A stretch of 64,000 nt of DNA, from the NCBI GenBank assembly GCA_965197825.1, contig CBDANW010000003.1:2542001-2606000 (forward strand). The letters run 5' to 3'. Position numbers and translations under genes: made by a program. Below are positions 34,364 through 44,065 of this stretch, one piece after another; position 1 is the stretch's first letter, and the number at the start of each line of letters is the position of its first letter. Origin of the DNA: CBDANW01 sp965197825. Lineage in GTDB: Bacteria > Acidobacteriota > Vicinamibacteria > Marinacidobacterales > DATDRI01. Below the pieces are notes generated by a model. It made no database searches. It saw nothing but the letters and a program-made list of their open reading frames with translations, and was not told the DNA's origin.

Positions 34364-37300
34364 ATGAGGACCGCTCTGATCGTGACGTGCCTGCTGGTGG
34401 CCCCGTGCGCCGCTAGCGCGCAAGACGGCCGGATAGCGGGCACGGTCACCGACGAAACCGGTGGTGTGCTGCCTGGCGTGACCGTCGCAGCCGCGGGATC
34501 CGCGCTGGCCGGCGGCCCGCACGTGGTTGTAACCGATGGGGACGGGAGTTACGCGTTCGAGGCGCTACCGCCGGGCGCGTACACCATCACGTTCACACTG
34601 CCAGGCTTCGAGGAGTTGGCGCGTACCGTCGAGCTGGCCGCCGCGTCCGCGCCGACGGTGGACGTCAGCCTGCGGGTCGGCGGCCTGTTCGAGGAAGTGA
34701 CCGTGACGGTGACAGGCACCGCCATCGACGCGCCCGCGATCAACATGCCCCACGCGGTCGTGGTGGTCAGCCGCGACACGATTGAGCAGCAAGGGTCCAC
34801 GCAACTCGTCGATCTCTTCAAGAACCTGAGCGTGAGCCACGGCGTGATCGGCGAGCGGAGCAGTTGGTACAACTCCAACCAACCCTCGACACTCACCGAG
34901 AACGTGGCCAACGTCAACCTGCGCGGCCTCGGTGCCTCGCGGACGCTCGTGCTGTTCAACGGCCGCCGTCACGTGCCGGTCCCCGCGCGTCTCATCGGCG
35001 GGCGTTTCGTCGACGTGAACACTATTCCGGCGATCGCGGTCGGCAGGCTGGAGGTGCTGAAGGAGGGCGCGGCGGCGACTTACGGCTCCGACGCAGTCGG
35101 CGGCGTCGCCAACTTCGTGACGCGCGGTGATTTCCGGGGGTTGGAGCTCAACGTCTCGCATGACTACTTCGACAGCGCGGGTGATACGACCGTCGCCGGC
35201 ATCTGGGGCGGACGGATCGGCAATTCCAGCGTGGTACTCGCCGCGGAACGGGTCGGCCGCCAGGAGCTGCAGATGGCGGAGCGTCCCTGGACTCTTGATC
35301 GGCTGAGTACGCACGTCGGGGGGAACCGCGCCGGATGGTCCAGCATCGGGAATCCTGGCACGTTCGCCGTCGGGGCCCCGGTTCCATGGACGGCCGATGT
35401 CTTCGATCCCCGGTGCACGGAATTCGGTGGCCAGGACGAGGGCTGGACCTGCCGGTTCCGCTACGCGCCGTACGACAATCTGATCGACGAGCAGCAACAG
35501 ACCCGCGCCTTCGTCGAGCTCAATGGCCCCCTGAACGCGCGGACTAATTACCACGTCGAGGGTCTCTGGGCCAATGCGACGATTCCGAACTGGTACACGA
35601 CGCCGTCGTACCCGCCCTTCCCGCTGACGAGCACCACCATCATGGAGGTAGCGCCCGACCACCCGGGACGGCAGGCGTTCTGCTCCGGCTACGCAGGTGA
35701 CGGGAAGGCCGACCCCAGCAGCGCCTGCGCCAGCAGCGACCTCTGGTATTTCAACGGCCGTCCGTTTGGGAACTCAGGTCCCGGGCGCAGGCTGAGACGA
35801 GAGTCCCGAACCCAGCGGATCGCGGGGTCGGTCGACGGCGACTTCCTGCTCGGGGGACGGGATGCTCATTGGGACGTCGGCGTCTCCTACTCCCGGGCCA
35901 AGGGCAATCTGAACCTGCCGGCGGTATACACCGACCGGGTCTTCCGGGCCTTCCGCGGCTTCGGCGGGCCGGACTGCGCCGTCGGCGTCGTGGCGGATCA
36001 GACCTCCCCAGCCGGCATGGTGCTCGGAGCACTCAACGGCACCGTGGCGGGCCAGGGCCCGTGTATGTATTACAACCCGTTCAGCAACGCCGTCCAGTAC
36101 TCCGACCAACCGGACTCGCCGTTCGAGAACACGCCGAATCCCGACTACGTCGCCGGCCTGGCGAACCCGGAGCAGTTGCGACTATGGCTCAACGAAGAAG
36201 TGAACTTGGTCAGCACGACCGACCTGTTCGTGGCGGACGCCACGCTGAGCGGCAACCTGGTCGAGAACGTGGCCGACTTCGCCGTGGGGTAACAGTACCG
36301 CGCGATGCGCGCCGACGGCAATCCAAACGATGCCGGCGACGCCACACTGAACCCCTGCTCGGTGGCGGGCGACGCAGGCTGCGCGGCGGGCGACCGGTTC
36401 GGCCCCTACCTTTTCACCAACATCCACCGCCCCTATGACGCGGACCAGCAGGTGCAGCGGTTCTTCGGCGAGGTCGCGCTGAGCGTTGGGCCCAGGGTCG
36501 ACACGCAGATCGCTGCGAACTACGAGTTCTACAACGTCGCCGGCCGCCACGTCAGTAGCTTCGACCCGAAGATCGGCGGGCGCCTGCAGGTCGCCGAAAA
36601 CCAAGACTACTCCCTGGCGCTGCGCGGCTCGGTGCAGACCACCTTCCGGACGCCGTCGCTGGACGACCTCAACACCAGCCCGCTGACGACCCTCGAGTGG
36701 ATCTCGGAGACAGGTGCCTACCAGGCGGTGGATCGTTTCGGGCGCCCTGACCTCCTCCCCGAGCAGGCGTTCACCTACAACGTCGGCGCCGTGCTCTTCC
36801 TGGAGGGGAGCATCGAAGCGACGGTCGACTACTGGAGCTACGACTTCGAGAACGTGATCGGCTCGATGCCCTACGATGCCATCACCAGCCTCTACAACAG
36901 CGACAATCCGGCGACCCAGGAGGCCGTGTCGCCATTCATCATCTGTCCGGGAGGCAGGGCCTCGGACCTGATGCCTGAGAGCAGGTGCGCCGCCGCAAAC
37001 CTTGAGCGCGTCCAGATTGACCTCGTGAACTGGCCGGGGCTCACGACCTCCGGGATCGACACGCACTTCGCCACCCGGTTCGACGCGGGACCGGGCCAGC
37101 TCTCGGCCAGTTGGGACTCCACCTACACGGTGGAGTACGAGACAAAGGCCCTGATGCTGGAGGGTACGGACCTGACGCTCTACGCCAAGCGGAACACGGC
37201 CGGCTACCTGAACTTCGCCCACCCGATCGCGGTGCCGCTGCCCCGCTGGAAGAGCCGGTGGTCGGCTTCGTACGCCTGGAACACATACACTTTCGCGAAC

Positions 37301-37555
37301 TATGTGAGCTACATTTCGTCCTACGGGGACCGTGGCAGCAACACCACCGTCCCCCGCATCGACCCGTTCCTGACATGGGATGCGAGCTTCCTGTGGCGCT
37401 TCCCAGGCAGCGGGATCGACATCACGCTCTATGCGCTGAACCTGACCGGCACTTTGCCGCCATGGGCCAACATCGAGCAGTCGTACGACGGCTTCACGCA
37501 CGACCCGAAGGGGCGCCGGTTCAAGGTGGCGCTGACCTATCGCTTCGGAGACTGA
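34364..37555 (+). pseudogene. TonB-dependent receptor 2 with a single in-frame stop
   Basis: The ATG at 34364 has GGGGAG upstream. A signal peptide (MRTALIVTCLLVAPCAASAQ), a CarboxypepD_reg-like domain (IAGTVTDETGGVLPGVTVAA), the plug (VNLRGLGASRTLVLFNGRR, EVLKEGAAATYGSDAVGGVAN) and the first half of the barrel run to a TAA at 36290-36292. The same frame continues directly as QYRAMRADGNPND and reaches the barrel end (FKVALTYRFGD) at 37555, about 1063 codons in all. The context FAVG-stop-QYR, where these barrels usually have Tyr, suggests that a single TAC or TAT codon became TAA. The C-terminus ends 8 bases before a truncated IS256. Confidence 0.88.
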
Positions 37556-37562
37556 CAGCTCC

Positions 37563-38742
37563 GCCCAGGTGAACCTCTCGCATCAGCTCCGGTGCGTTGA
37601 GCCGGCGAAAATTCTTCTCCGCAACCAGAAGCAGTTTGAAGATTGTCGCAGTGGCGGACTCGACTTTCTTGAACCTTTTGGCCGCATCCGTTCTCAATCT
37701 CAGTGCAGCGAACGGTGACTCCACGACGTTGCTCGTGCGAAGGTGTTGCCAGTGAGGCTTGGGAAAGGAATAAAAGCTGACCATCCGCTCCCAGTCCTCG
37801 TCGAGCACGTGCGCGGCCCCCGGAAGACCCTTGCGCAAGCACCAATCCTGGAACTTGGCCTTCTTCGTCTCGCACTCCTGCAGGCTGGTGGCGTAGGGGA
37901 TCGCCGTCAACAGCGGCTTGGCCTGCGCCTGGTCCCTTTTCGGAATCCGGTCCAGTACGTTGAGGATTCGGTGGTTCCAGCACCGCTGTTCCTCAGCTTC
38001 TGGAAATACGTTTCGGGTCGCGGCCCAGATGCCCGTCACCGATCACCAAACGGGGACATCTCAGACCGCGCTTCTTCAGTCTCCGTAGCAGCGACGACCA
38101 TGACGCTTAGGATTCTCGATGCCCGGCCTCCAGCGTCAGGACGATTTTCGTCCCGTCGGACAGGCCACCAACCGCAACTAGCACCGCCGCCTTGTCCTTC
38201 TCAAGGCCGGCCTTCACGTACACGCCATCTACCCACAGGTACACGAGCTCGAGTTCTTCCAGTGGGCGAGCTAGCCACTGCTCGTACTCTCCCTGCCATT
38301 TCTGTTTCAGCCGCGACACCGTGCTGGGAGAAAGTGGAGCGTCCTCCCCTAGAAGCCCGCGGAGCGACAGATCGAAATCTCCGTGAGCTAGTCCATGCAG
38401 GTACAGCTCCGGAATCAACTCGCTCACCGTTTCGCTCCGACGCTTGAACAGCGGAAGCACTCGACTTTCGAACCTCTCCTCCACGTCCCGTACTCTCGGC
38501 CGGCGAACCGTCACTGTGCCCACGCTCATCGTCAGCTTCCGAGGCTTACCGTATCCATTTCGATAGCCCGCCGTTGTGTCCACGGGCTTCCGTCTCTCCG
38601 ATTTCTCACGCCCGAGAAGCTCCGTGACTTCGGCTACCATCAGCTCCTGCACCCAATCCTGGATCTCAAGCCTCGCCCACTTCTCCAGCGACTCCCAAGC
38701 CACCCTTGACGAGCTCCGTCGTCCTGTGGTCTTTTCCTTCAT
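37563..38742 (-). pseudogene. IS256-family transposase with 8-bp deletion, 3' truncated
   Basis: From ATG 38742 (MKEKTTGRR) the frame is clean to GHRES, where the top-level frame meets a stop (TAG at about 38107, a CGAAGC to CTAAGC change). It then loses phase at about 38031 through deletion of eight bases (one of two CATCT repeats with the CGG between them). The second half (TGIWAATRNVFPEAEEQ onward) is in another frame and runs off the cut end of the element. It has at least two lesions. Confidence 0.8.
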
Positions 38743-38839
38743 GGCGGTGTCTCCTTCCGTTGGCCCCTTCACGCCGTGTTTCGTGACGCGGAAGGTTACT
38801 CCGCCTTTACTTTATTTCCACACCTTCTGAGGGTAGCTC
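37563..38839 (-). mobile_element. IS256-family element, copy C, 3' end missing
   Basis: Same element as 6957-9647. The left end (complement of GAGCTACCCTCAGAAGG) is intact at 38839; the other end is cut near GCCCAGGTG, so about 105 bases are gone. It carries the same 8-bp internal deletion as copy D. The 5' neighbour is a fragment of the integrase-core IS, interrupted within its 23rd codon or so. Confidence 0.88.
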
Positions 38840-39031
38840 TGCTGCTGGCGGTTGACCCAGCCAGCCAGAACGAGCAGTAGGAATTGCGCGTGGTACGTCA
38901 TCATGGACCTGAAGATAACACCCTCGGCCAGACGATTGGAAAGCCTACGGCCCTTAGTCCGGGCGCAAACACAGACACTAAGCTGCTGATTTATGGTCTA
39001 TTTCAAAAGGGCCGAGTTTTGGCACAGGACG
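38840..39031 (-). mobile_element. Left end of an integrase-core IS
   Basis: In inverse orientation it reads terminal repeat B, the leader, and the first 20 or so codons of the transposase (MMTYHAQFLLLVLAGWVNRQ), then is cut by IS256 copy C. From 39032 to 39277 I see no gene. Confidence 0.75.
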
Positions 39032-39277
39032 GGGTGGCGGTGGGCGTAGTCTGGAGCTATCCGGTCTCGGCTGGAAACTATGAATAACAGGGAATCTGGG
39101 CTATTATTGCGCTGATTGGACCGTCTTCCCACGTGATAACTCTCCAGATTTCAAATGGTTAGCAGGCAATTCCCTGCCTCTTTCAACGCCTTGCGACGGT
39201 CGCTTGAGAACCGCGCAAAGCGTCTGGAGGGCGGTCTAAAGCGCCCCCCAGGAAAACTGGTGCGGGACGAGGGACAC

Positions 39278-39474
39278 TTAACCCTAATCGCAAATAAACG
39301 TCACCGTGTCTGAGGTCTTTGGCCCCGTGAATAGCACCTTTTCCAGGTTCTGCATACACCGTGCAGAATCACCTATAGTGGCGGCGAGCGGGTGCCCCAG
39401 CACGAGCTTCTCGCCTGCGCCCAGTGCGGCTGTTTCGCGTTTTCGTGCTTCGAAGATTTTGCGATTAGGGTTAA
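39278..39474. mobile_element. 197-bp element with perfect 17-bp terminal inverted repeats
   Basis: TTAACCCTAATCGCAAA at 39278-39294 is exactly repeated in inverse at 39458-39474. The inside includes CCGTGCAGAATCACC and GGTTCTGCATACACCG and no gene. Only one copy is present in the window. A MITE or a pair of IS ends after internal loss would both fit. From 39475 to 39645 nothing firm is seen. Confidence 0.55.
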
Positions 39475-39645
39475 AAAAGATGGGAGTGGAATGGTCAAGA
39501 TCCTCTTACTCGATCTTCGTCGCTTATCACACTCCGCACTTCTCCCACGCCAATTGGTTCCGATTGTCGCCGTGCTGAAGCAACTGAAGGCATGGAAGCG
39601 GGAGAGCGGAAAGGCATCAGGCGCTGGACCAGTTTTCCCGGCGGG

Positions 39646-39910
39646 ACTTGAAATGGGCACCGTTCCCCTGTTGACGCGCGACGGCGAGGTCGAGATCGCG
39701 AAACGGATCGAGCGCGGTCAACTGCGCGTCCGGCAGGTGCTTTCCAGAACCCCGATCATGATCAAGGAGATCATGAGCCTGGGAGAGGGGCTTAAGAGGG
39801 ACCCCAACAGCATCAAGGACGTGATCACGTTCACCGAAGACGACCTGACTGAAAGCACGATCGAGAACAAGTACGCCGAGACCATCGCCGGGATCGGAGA
39901 GGGCGGGGAC
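39646..39910 (+). pseudogene. rpoD: Primary sigma factor (rpoD) fragment, region 1.2
   Basis: The frame reads EMGTVPLLTRDGEVEIAKRI, then GQLRVRQVLSRTPIMIKEIM and SIKDVITFTEDDLTE. This is sigma-70 region 1.2 and the beginning of the non-conserved region of RpoD. Upstream (before EMGTV) and downstream (after AGIGEG) the sequence is unrelated, so about 88 residues remain out of more than 550. Regions 2-4, which bind promoters and core polymerase, are absent. It must be a displaced piece; a full rpoD is expected elsewhere in the genome. Confidence 0.8.
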
Positions 39911-39981
39911 CTTCTTGACCGGCCGTTCGGCAATCCCGTGGAACGCTTCGGCCGAGTCGAGGACACGCCAGCTTGACTGAG

Positions 39982-41019
39982 ATGGACAAACTTTCGCTCG
40001 CTACGATCGCACGCGCGCTTGACGCGATGCTGGACGATCAGATGACGGCACAGGCGCGTATCGCCGCACATCTTGTGGCCGCGGCCGAAGCGGCCGGGGA
40101 TGACTCGGCGCGCGTGATCGAGACCCTCGACGCCATCGTCGCGAGCACGGTGCTCGACGAGATCTGGATCACGGACGAGCAGGGCGTAGCCTATCTCACC
40201 ACCGTCCGGGATGAAACCGGCGCGCTGGTGCCTTTCCGGTTCGGTCTCGATCCCGCGGTGCAGCCGCAGGCCTCGACGTTCTATACCCTGCTTGCATCTT
40301 CCCTCGATAGCGACGATGCCGTGACACAGCCGGCGCAGGTGCGGGAGATCGATCACGAGATCTACAAGTACGTCGGAGTCAGCGGTGTCGATCGGCATCG
40401 GATTGTGCGAGTGGGCAATGCGCCGGCCTTTGACGAGCAGGACGTCTTGAGCAATGCCTATACCTCGCCGGTCATGACGGCGGTAATGGCGGCCTTTGGC
40501 GAGCCGAAGATTCTGAGCAACACCTATACCAGTCGGCTGGCCGAAATAAGGATCGTCCTTGAGGGGATCCTCGGCCAGCAAATGATCGTGCAGGCCACGC
40601 TCGTGGATTACTTCGTAGCGGCCGCCGAGGAGGCCGGGTGGCCGACCGAGGAGATCCACGGCAGGCTGCGCCGCATCGTGGACTCCACCATGATAGGCGA
40701 GATTCACGTCGTGACCCTGGGCGGCGATGCGGTCTACACCAGCCTTCCGTCGTTCCCCGCGAGCCACTTCCCGGCCGGCCTGCCGCATGCCGATGATCGG
40801 GTTCGGCTCACGGAAGGGACGACGCAAGTCGTGTATGACACCGCGCCGCGGGCCTCGGACGGCGCCGTCTACAAGTACGTCACGGTCGCCAGCGCAAACT
40901 CTCCACGTTGGGTGCAGGTGGGCCTGCCGATCGCAAGCAGTTCCCCCGTGTCCCTGGGTTCCCCACCATCCGCAGTTGGAAGCGCGGATCCGGAGGTGGA
41001 ACCGGAAGGTCGGACATAG
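39982..41019 (+). CDS. Protein with two tandem sensor-like domains
   Basis: The 345-aa protein contains two homologous units of about 170 residues. Unit 1 reads LDAMLDDQMTAQARIAAHLV, TVLDEIWITDEQGVAYLTTV and EIYKYVGVSGVDRHRIVRVG. Unit 2 reads LEGILGQQMIVQATLVDYFV, TMIGEIHVVTLGGDAVYTSL and VYKYVTVASANSPRWVQVG. Each looks like a helix followed by a PAS/Cache-like sheet, the layout of extracytoplasmic or cytoplasmic ligand sensors. There is no transmembrane helix, kinase or cyclase domain. ATG 39982 is chosen; an in-frame TTG at 39973 overlaps the end of the rpoD fragment's frame. It lies 18 bases upstream of the LOG gene, so the two probably form an operon. Confidence 0.65.
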   Translation: MDKLSLATIARALDAMLDDQMTAQARIAAHLVAAAEAAGDDSARVIETLDAIVASTVLDEIWITDEQGVAYLTTVRDETGALVPFRFGLDPAVQPQASTFYTLLASSLDSDDAVTQPAQVREIDHEIYKYVGVSGVDRHRIVRVGNAPAFDEQDVLSNAYTSPVMTAVMAAFGEPKILSNTYTSRLAEIRIVLEGILGQQMIVQATLVDYFVAAAEEAGWPTEEIHGRLRRIVDSTMIGEIHVVTLGGDAVYTSLPSFPASHFPAGLPHADDRVRLTEGTTQVVYDTAPRASDGAVYKYVTVASANSPRWVQVGLPIASSSPVSLGSPPSAVGSADPEVEPEGRT

Positions 41020-41037
41020 CTTCGGATGCAAGCATAG

Positions 41038-41697
41038 ATGTCGACCAAAGGATCACCGAACAGAGACGGCCCCGAACGCGGCGGCAATCCAACTCAGTCG
41101 CCCAGCGTAAAACACATCTGCGTCTATCTGGCCGGGAACATCGGAAACCGCGAAGAGCATGTCCGACAGGCCGAGACCCTGGGCCGCCTGATGGCGACGG
41201 AAGGGATCGGTCTGGTGTACGGCGGGGCGCGGGTCGGGCTGATGGGCGCCCTGGCCGACGCCGTCCTTGCGCACGGCGGCAGCGTCACCGGCGTCATCCC
41301 ACGACATCTGGAATACCAGGACGTGGCCCACGACGGCCTGAGCCAACTGCATGTGGTCGACACCATGCATGAACGGAAATACAAGATGCAGTCGTTGGCG
41401 GACGCGTCGCTGGCCTTGCCCGGGGGCTTTGGAACGATCGAGGAGATATTCGAAGCGCTCACCTGGGCGCAGATCGAGCTGCATGAGAAGCCTTGCGTCT
41501 TGCTGAACAGCGACGGCTACTACGACTACCTGTTCAAGTTCCTGGACCACGCGGTCGCCGAGAGGCTGCTGAAGGGGAAAAACCGGGCGTTGGCCCTGCA
41601 GGCGCCGACCGCCGAATCGGCGTTGCAGATGATCCGGTCGGCCTGGGCCAAAAAAGAAGATGCCCTGGTTCAGACCTTGCGGGCCTACCGGCGTTGA
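41038..41697 (+). CDS. LOG-family nucleotide phosphoribohydrolase
   Basis: A 219-aa Rossmann-like protein with the LOG signature PGGFGTIEEIFEALTWAQ, the preceding MHERKYKM, and the nucleotide loop VYGGARVGLMG. Family members hydrolyse the N-glycosidic bond of nucleoside 5-prime-monophosphates (cytokinin ribotides, AMP, or pyrimidine and purine nucleotides in PpnN). Which substrate is used here cannot be read from sequence. The first 23 residues are a polar tail not found in most relatives. It follows the double-sensor gene by 18 bases and is convergent with the STAS/porin/anti-sigma set; the intergenic gap is about 50 bases. Confidence 0.88.
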   Translation: MSTKGSPNRDGPERGGNPTQSPSVKHICVYLAGNIGNREEHVRQAETLGRLMATEGIGLVYGGARVGLMGALADAVLAHGGSVTGVIPRHLEYQDVAHDGLSQLHVVDTMHERKYKMQSLADASLALPGGFGTIEEIFEALTWAQIELHEKPCVLLNSDGYYDYLFKFLDHAVAERLLKGKNRALALQAPTAESALQMIRSAWAKKEDALVQTLRAYRR

Positions 41698-41748
41698 AGC
41701 CCTGATGGAGCGGGGCGCCGGTATCGTAACGCCGGGGCGTGTCGAAGC

Positions 41749-42090
41749 TTAGGCGAAGACGTCCAGAGCCGCTTGGCACGACTCCTTGATCACGATGATC
41801 CGGTCGAAACCGCTGATTCGGAAGACCTCCTCGATGTGTTCCCTCATGGCGCAGAGAACGATCCGCCCCTGGCTCGCCTGCAGCGCCCGTGTGGCGAGCA
41901 GAGCGACCCGCAGACCGGCGCTGCTGATGAAGTCGAGACGGCTGAAATCGACGATCAGATGCCGCTCACCGCTGTTGATGTGCTCCATGACGATCGATTC
42001 GAACGCGCTGGCGTTCCCGCTGTCCAGGCGTCCGATGGGGAGCAGCACGAGCACATCGTGATGCCGTTCTTCCACAACTTCGATATCCAT
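41749..42090 (-). CDS. STAS-domain anti-anti-sigma factor, second copy
   Basis: From ATG 42090 (MDIEVVEERHHDVLVLLPIG) the 113-aa protein matches SpoIIAA/RsbV: GRLDSGNASAFESIV, IVDFSRLDFISSAGLRVAL with the phosphorylated Ser in the SSAG turn, and the C-terminal helix. It would be inactivated by a kinase of the RsbW type and reactivated by an RsbU-type phosphatase, both encoded upstream. It lies at the distal end of the set, separated from the first STAS gene by the porin gene. An upstream start at 42147 would add a 19-residue tail without support. Confidence 0.88.
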   Translation of the reverse strand: MDIEVVEERHHDVLVLLPIGRLDSGNASAFESIVMEHINSGERHLIVDFSRLDFISSAGLRVALLATRALQASQGRIVLCAMREHIEEVFRISGFDRIIVIKESCQAALDVFA

Positions 42091-42170
42091 CGGTGACACC
42101 AGCCGGCGTGCGGTGTGGATTCTACCGCATTCCACGCCTGCCGGCACGGAGCCTCATTGAAGCGAGTCCG

Positions 42171-42963
42171 TCAGAACCGCCAGATCACCAGCAGTTGCGG
42201 CACGTTGTCCATCTTCGTCCGCGCCCAGCTTGTTCCGCCAGTACTGGTACTCTATTCCCACCAGCAATTGATTCGCCGCTTCAAACAACGCTCCCAAATC
42301 CCAGGTGAGTTGGGGCTGCGCGAGAATCCAGCCCTTGCTCCGATTGCCGAACTCGTCCCTCGTCCCGCCGATGTACTCGGCATGACCGCCAAACAAGAAT
42401 GATTGGCTGCCGAGCTGAAAGGGGAGCGCCCAACTGACATCGAACATGAAGCTGCTGCTGGTTCGGGGAGCGCCACCTCCCTTGACGCCGCTGTTGGCGT
42501 CGATGAAGGCCGTCAAGTCGGTGTTAAAGAACGCGAAGCCCGGCACCTGCCAGGACGCTCGCACGCCGGGCAGGTACTTGAAGACGTCGGCGTCCGCGCC
42601 GAAGTTGATGCCGCCGATGAGCGCGATGTCGCGGATCGGCCCCAGCTGAAACTCCGTGCCTGACAGCTTGCTGAAGCTCAGGGTTGGATACCACTCGCCA
42701 TAGAGGTCCTTGTCGTTGAAACCGTCATGACCGCCATCGTCGAGGATGTCGACAAAAAAGTAGCTGTCTCCCAACCGCCAACTCGTCGCATGCTGGACGG
42801 TGAGTATGGAGGTGTATTCCCGTGCACCCGAGAACGGGTTCGTGAGCTTGCCATACTGATAGTGGAATTCGGTTTGTGCGGCTGCCGCCGAGGCAGACGC
42901 CAGAACCAGGAACGCACCCAGGACGCATCGCAGCAGGCCCGGTAGATGGGAGTGCACGGTCAT
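42171..42963 (-). pseudogene. Tsx-like (nucleoside-channel) outer-membrane protein with shifted C-terminus
   Basis: The ATG at 42963 has AGAAGG upstream and gives a signal peptide (LLRCVLGAFLVLASASAAAA). The body has WRLGDSYFFVDI, LYGEWYPTLSFSKLSG and FGGHAEYIGGTRDEFGN, the pattern of the Channel_Tsx/OmpK family of 12-strand barrels that pass nucleosides. In the current frame the end is KLGADEDGQRAATAG and a stop at 42154. One base out of phase the DNA reads DNVPQLLVIWRF-stop (42171), a perfect last barrel strand with the terminal Phe recognised by BamA. A single-base indel near 42210 is therefore likely. Overlap with the partner-switching genes suggests co-transcription. Confidence 0.8.
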
Positions 42964-43155
42964 GGGGTGTGCCTTCTTCACATCCGTCATTGTCCGAGCC
43001 TGATAATCGACGCTATGGCGCCGGGGTGAACCCGCAACGAATCCAGCTGCAGGCAGTGCTTGGGAAATTCATCGATCCGGTTTCGTTCACACCGTATGAC
43101 TGTGTCTCCGCCTTCCTCCGATAAGCCGCCGCACTGTGCAAGGATCGGGGTGCGG

Positions 43156-43494
43156 TCAGAACAAATTCATGGAAGCCTTACGGGAGTCCTGGACCGGGAT
43201 GAGCTGATCGAAGCCGCTGATCATGAAAACTTCATGGATGTGCTCCTGCATGTCGCACAGGACGAGCTTCCCCTGGGTCGCGCTGAGCTTCTTGGCCGCG
43301 ATGAGAAGCACCCTCAGGCCGGAACTACTGATGAAGTTCAGACGGCTGAAATCGACGATCATGCGCTGTTCGCCTTTGCTGATGTGATCCATGACGATGG
43401 TTTCGAATGCGCGTGCGTTCGTGCTGTCGAGCCGGTCGACCGGCAACAGTACCAAGACGTCGTTGTCTCGTTTTTCAACAACTTCAATGTTCAT
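43156..43494 (-). CDS. STAS-domain anti-anti-sigma factor, first copy
   Basis: ATG 43494 has GAAGAGG 8 bases upstream. The 112-aa protein is SpoIIAA/RsbV-like: DRLDSTNARAFETIV, IVDFSRLNFISSSGLRVLL with a Ser in the phosphorylation turn, and a final helix ISGFDQLIPV. It is about 60 percent alike with the STAS protein at 41749 by eye, so the two are probably duplicates. It begins 48 bases after the stop of the RsbW-like gene. Confidence 0.9.
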   Translation of the reverse strand: MNIEVVEKRDNDVLVLLPVDRLDSTNARAFETIVMDHISKGEQRMIVDFSRLNFISSSGLRVLLIAAKKLSATQGKLVLCDMQEHIHEVFMISGFDQLIPVQDSRKASMNLF

Positions 43495-43542
43495 CGATAC
43501 GCCTCTTCCTCGGGTTGGGAGCAATTCCAGACGGTGTTATTG

Positions 43543-43968
43543 CTATGCGGGCTTGAGATCGTGCTCCAAGGTCAAACGGTTCTTGCCCCCCACGAACTCG
43601 TAGGAGATGCGGCTGGCGAAGTTTTTGACCAGATGGAGGCCCAAGCCGCCCACATTACGGGCTTCCAGCGGCGCCGCGGTGTCCGGGTCTGTGTTGAGGG
43701 TCGGGTCGAACGGACTTCCATTGTCCTCCATCGTTAGGATCAGGATATCGCACTTGACCTTCAAGTGGATATCGATCCTGGGATCGACCCCGGCCTCGAA
43801 GCTGCCGTGAGTCACGGTGTTCGTGATTAACTCGTCCAGTTCCAGGTTGATGGCGAAAACTTTCAGTGCGGGCACGTTATTGGCCTCTCCGAAATCTTCA
43901 ACCATGGTCGCCAGATCGCGGAGCTCGGACAGCCGGGCGGGTAGTGTGACACGTAATTCATCAGACAT
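43543..43968 (-). CDS. RsbW/SpoIIAB-type anti-sigma kinase
   Basis: The 141-aa protein has a GHKL ATPase fold: N-box ELITNTVTHG, G1-box MEDNGSPFDP and G2-box GGLGLHLVKN. In this family the protein binds a target (often a sigma factor) and phosphorylates the STAS partner when ATP is available. The gene sits between an RsbU-like phosphatase and a STAS gene. No alternative sigma factor lies next to it, which leaves the final target open. Confidence 0.9.
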   Translation of the reverse strand: MSDELRVTLPARLSELRDLATMVEDFGEANNVPALKVFAINLELDELITNTVTHGSFEAGVDPRIDIHLKVKCDILILTMEDNGSPFDPTLNTDPDTAAPLEARNVGGLGLHLVKNFASRISYEFVGGKNRLTLEHDLKPA

Positions 43969-44065
43969 AGTGTTGGTTGCTCCTTGACGATTTAAGCCGT
44001 TCTAACCTCCACAGCATTCCGCGTGCGATCACGCAGGGAAACGAACCTTCACGATTCCGTGAAGC

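Noticed and set aside
36182..37501. Long minus-strand frame (439 aa) opposite TonB receptor 2
   Set aside because: It mirrors the barrel coding sequence; the plus strand has clear family homology.
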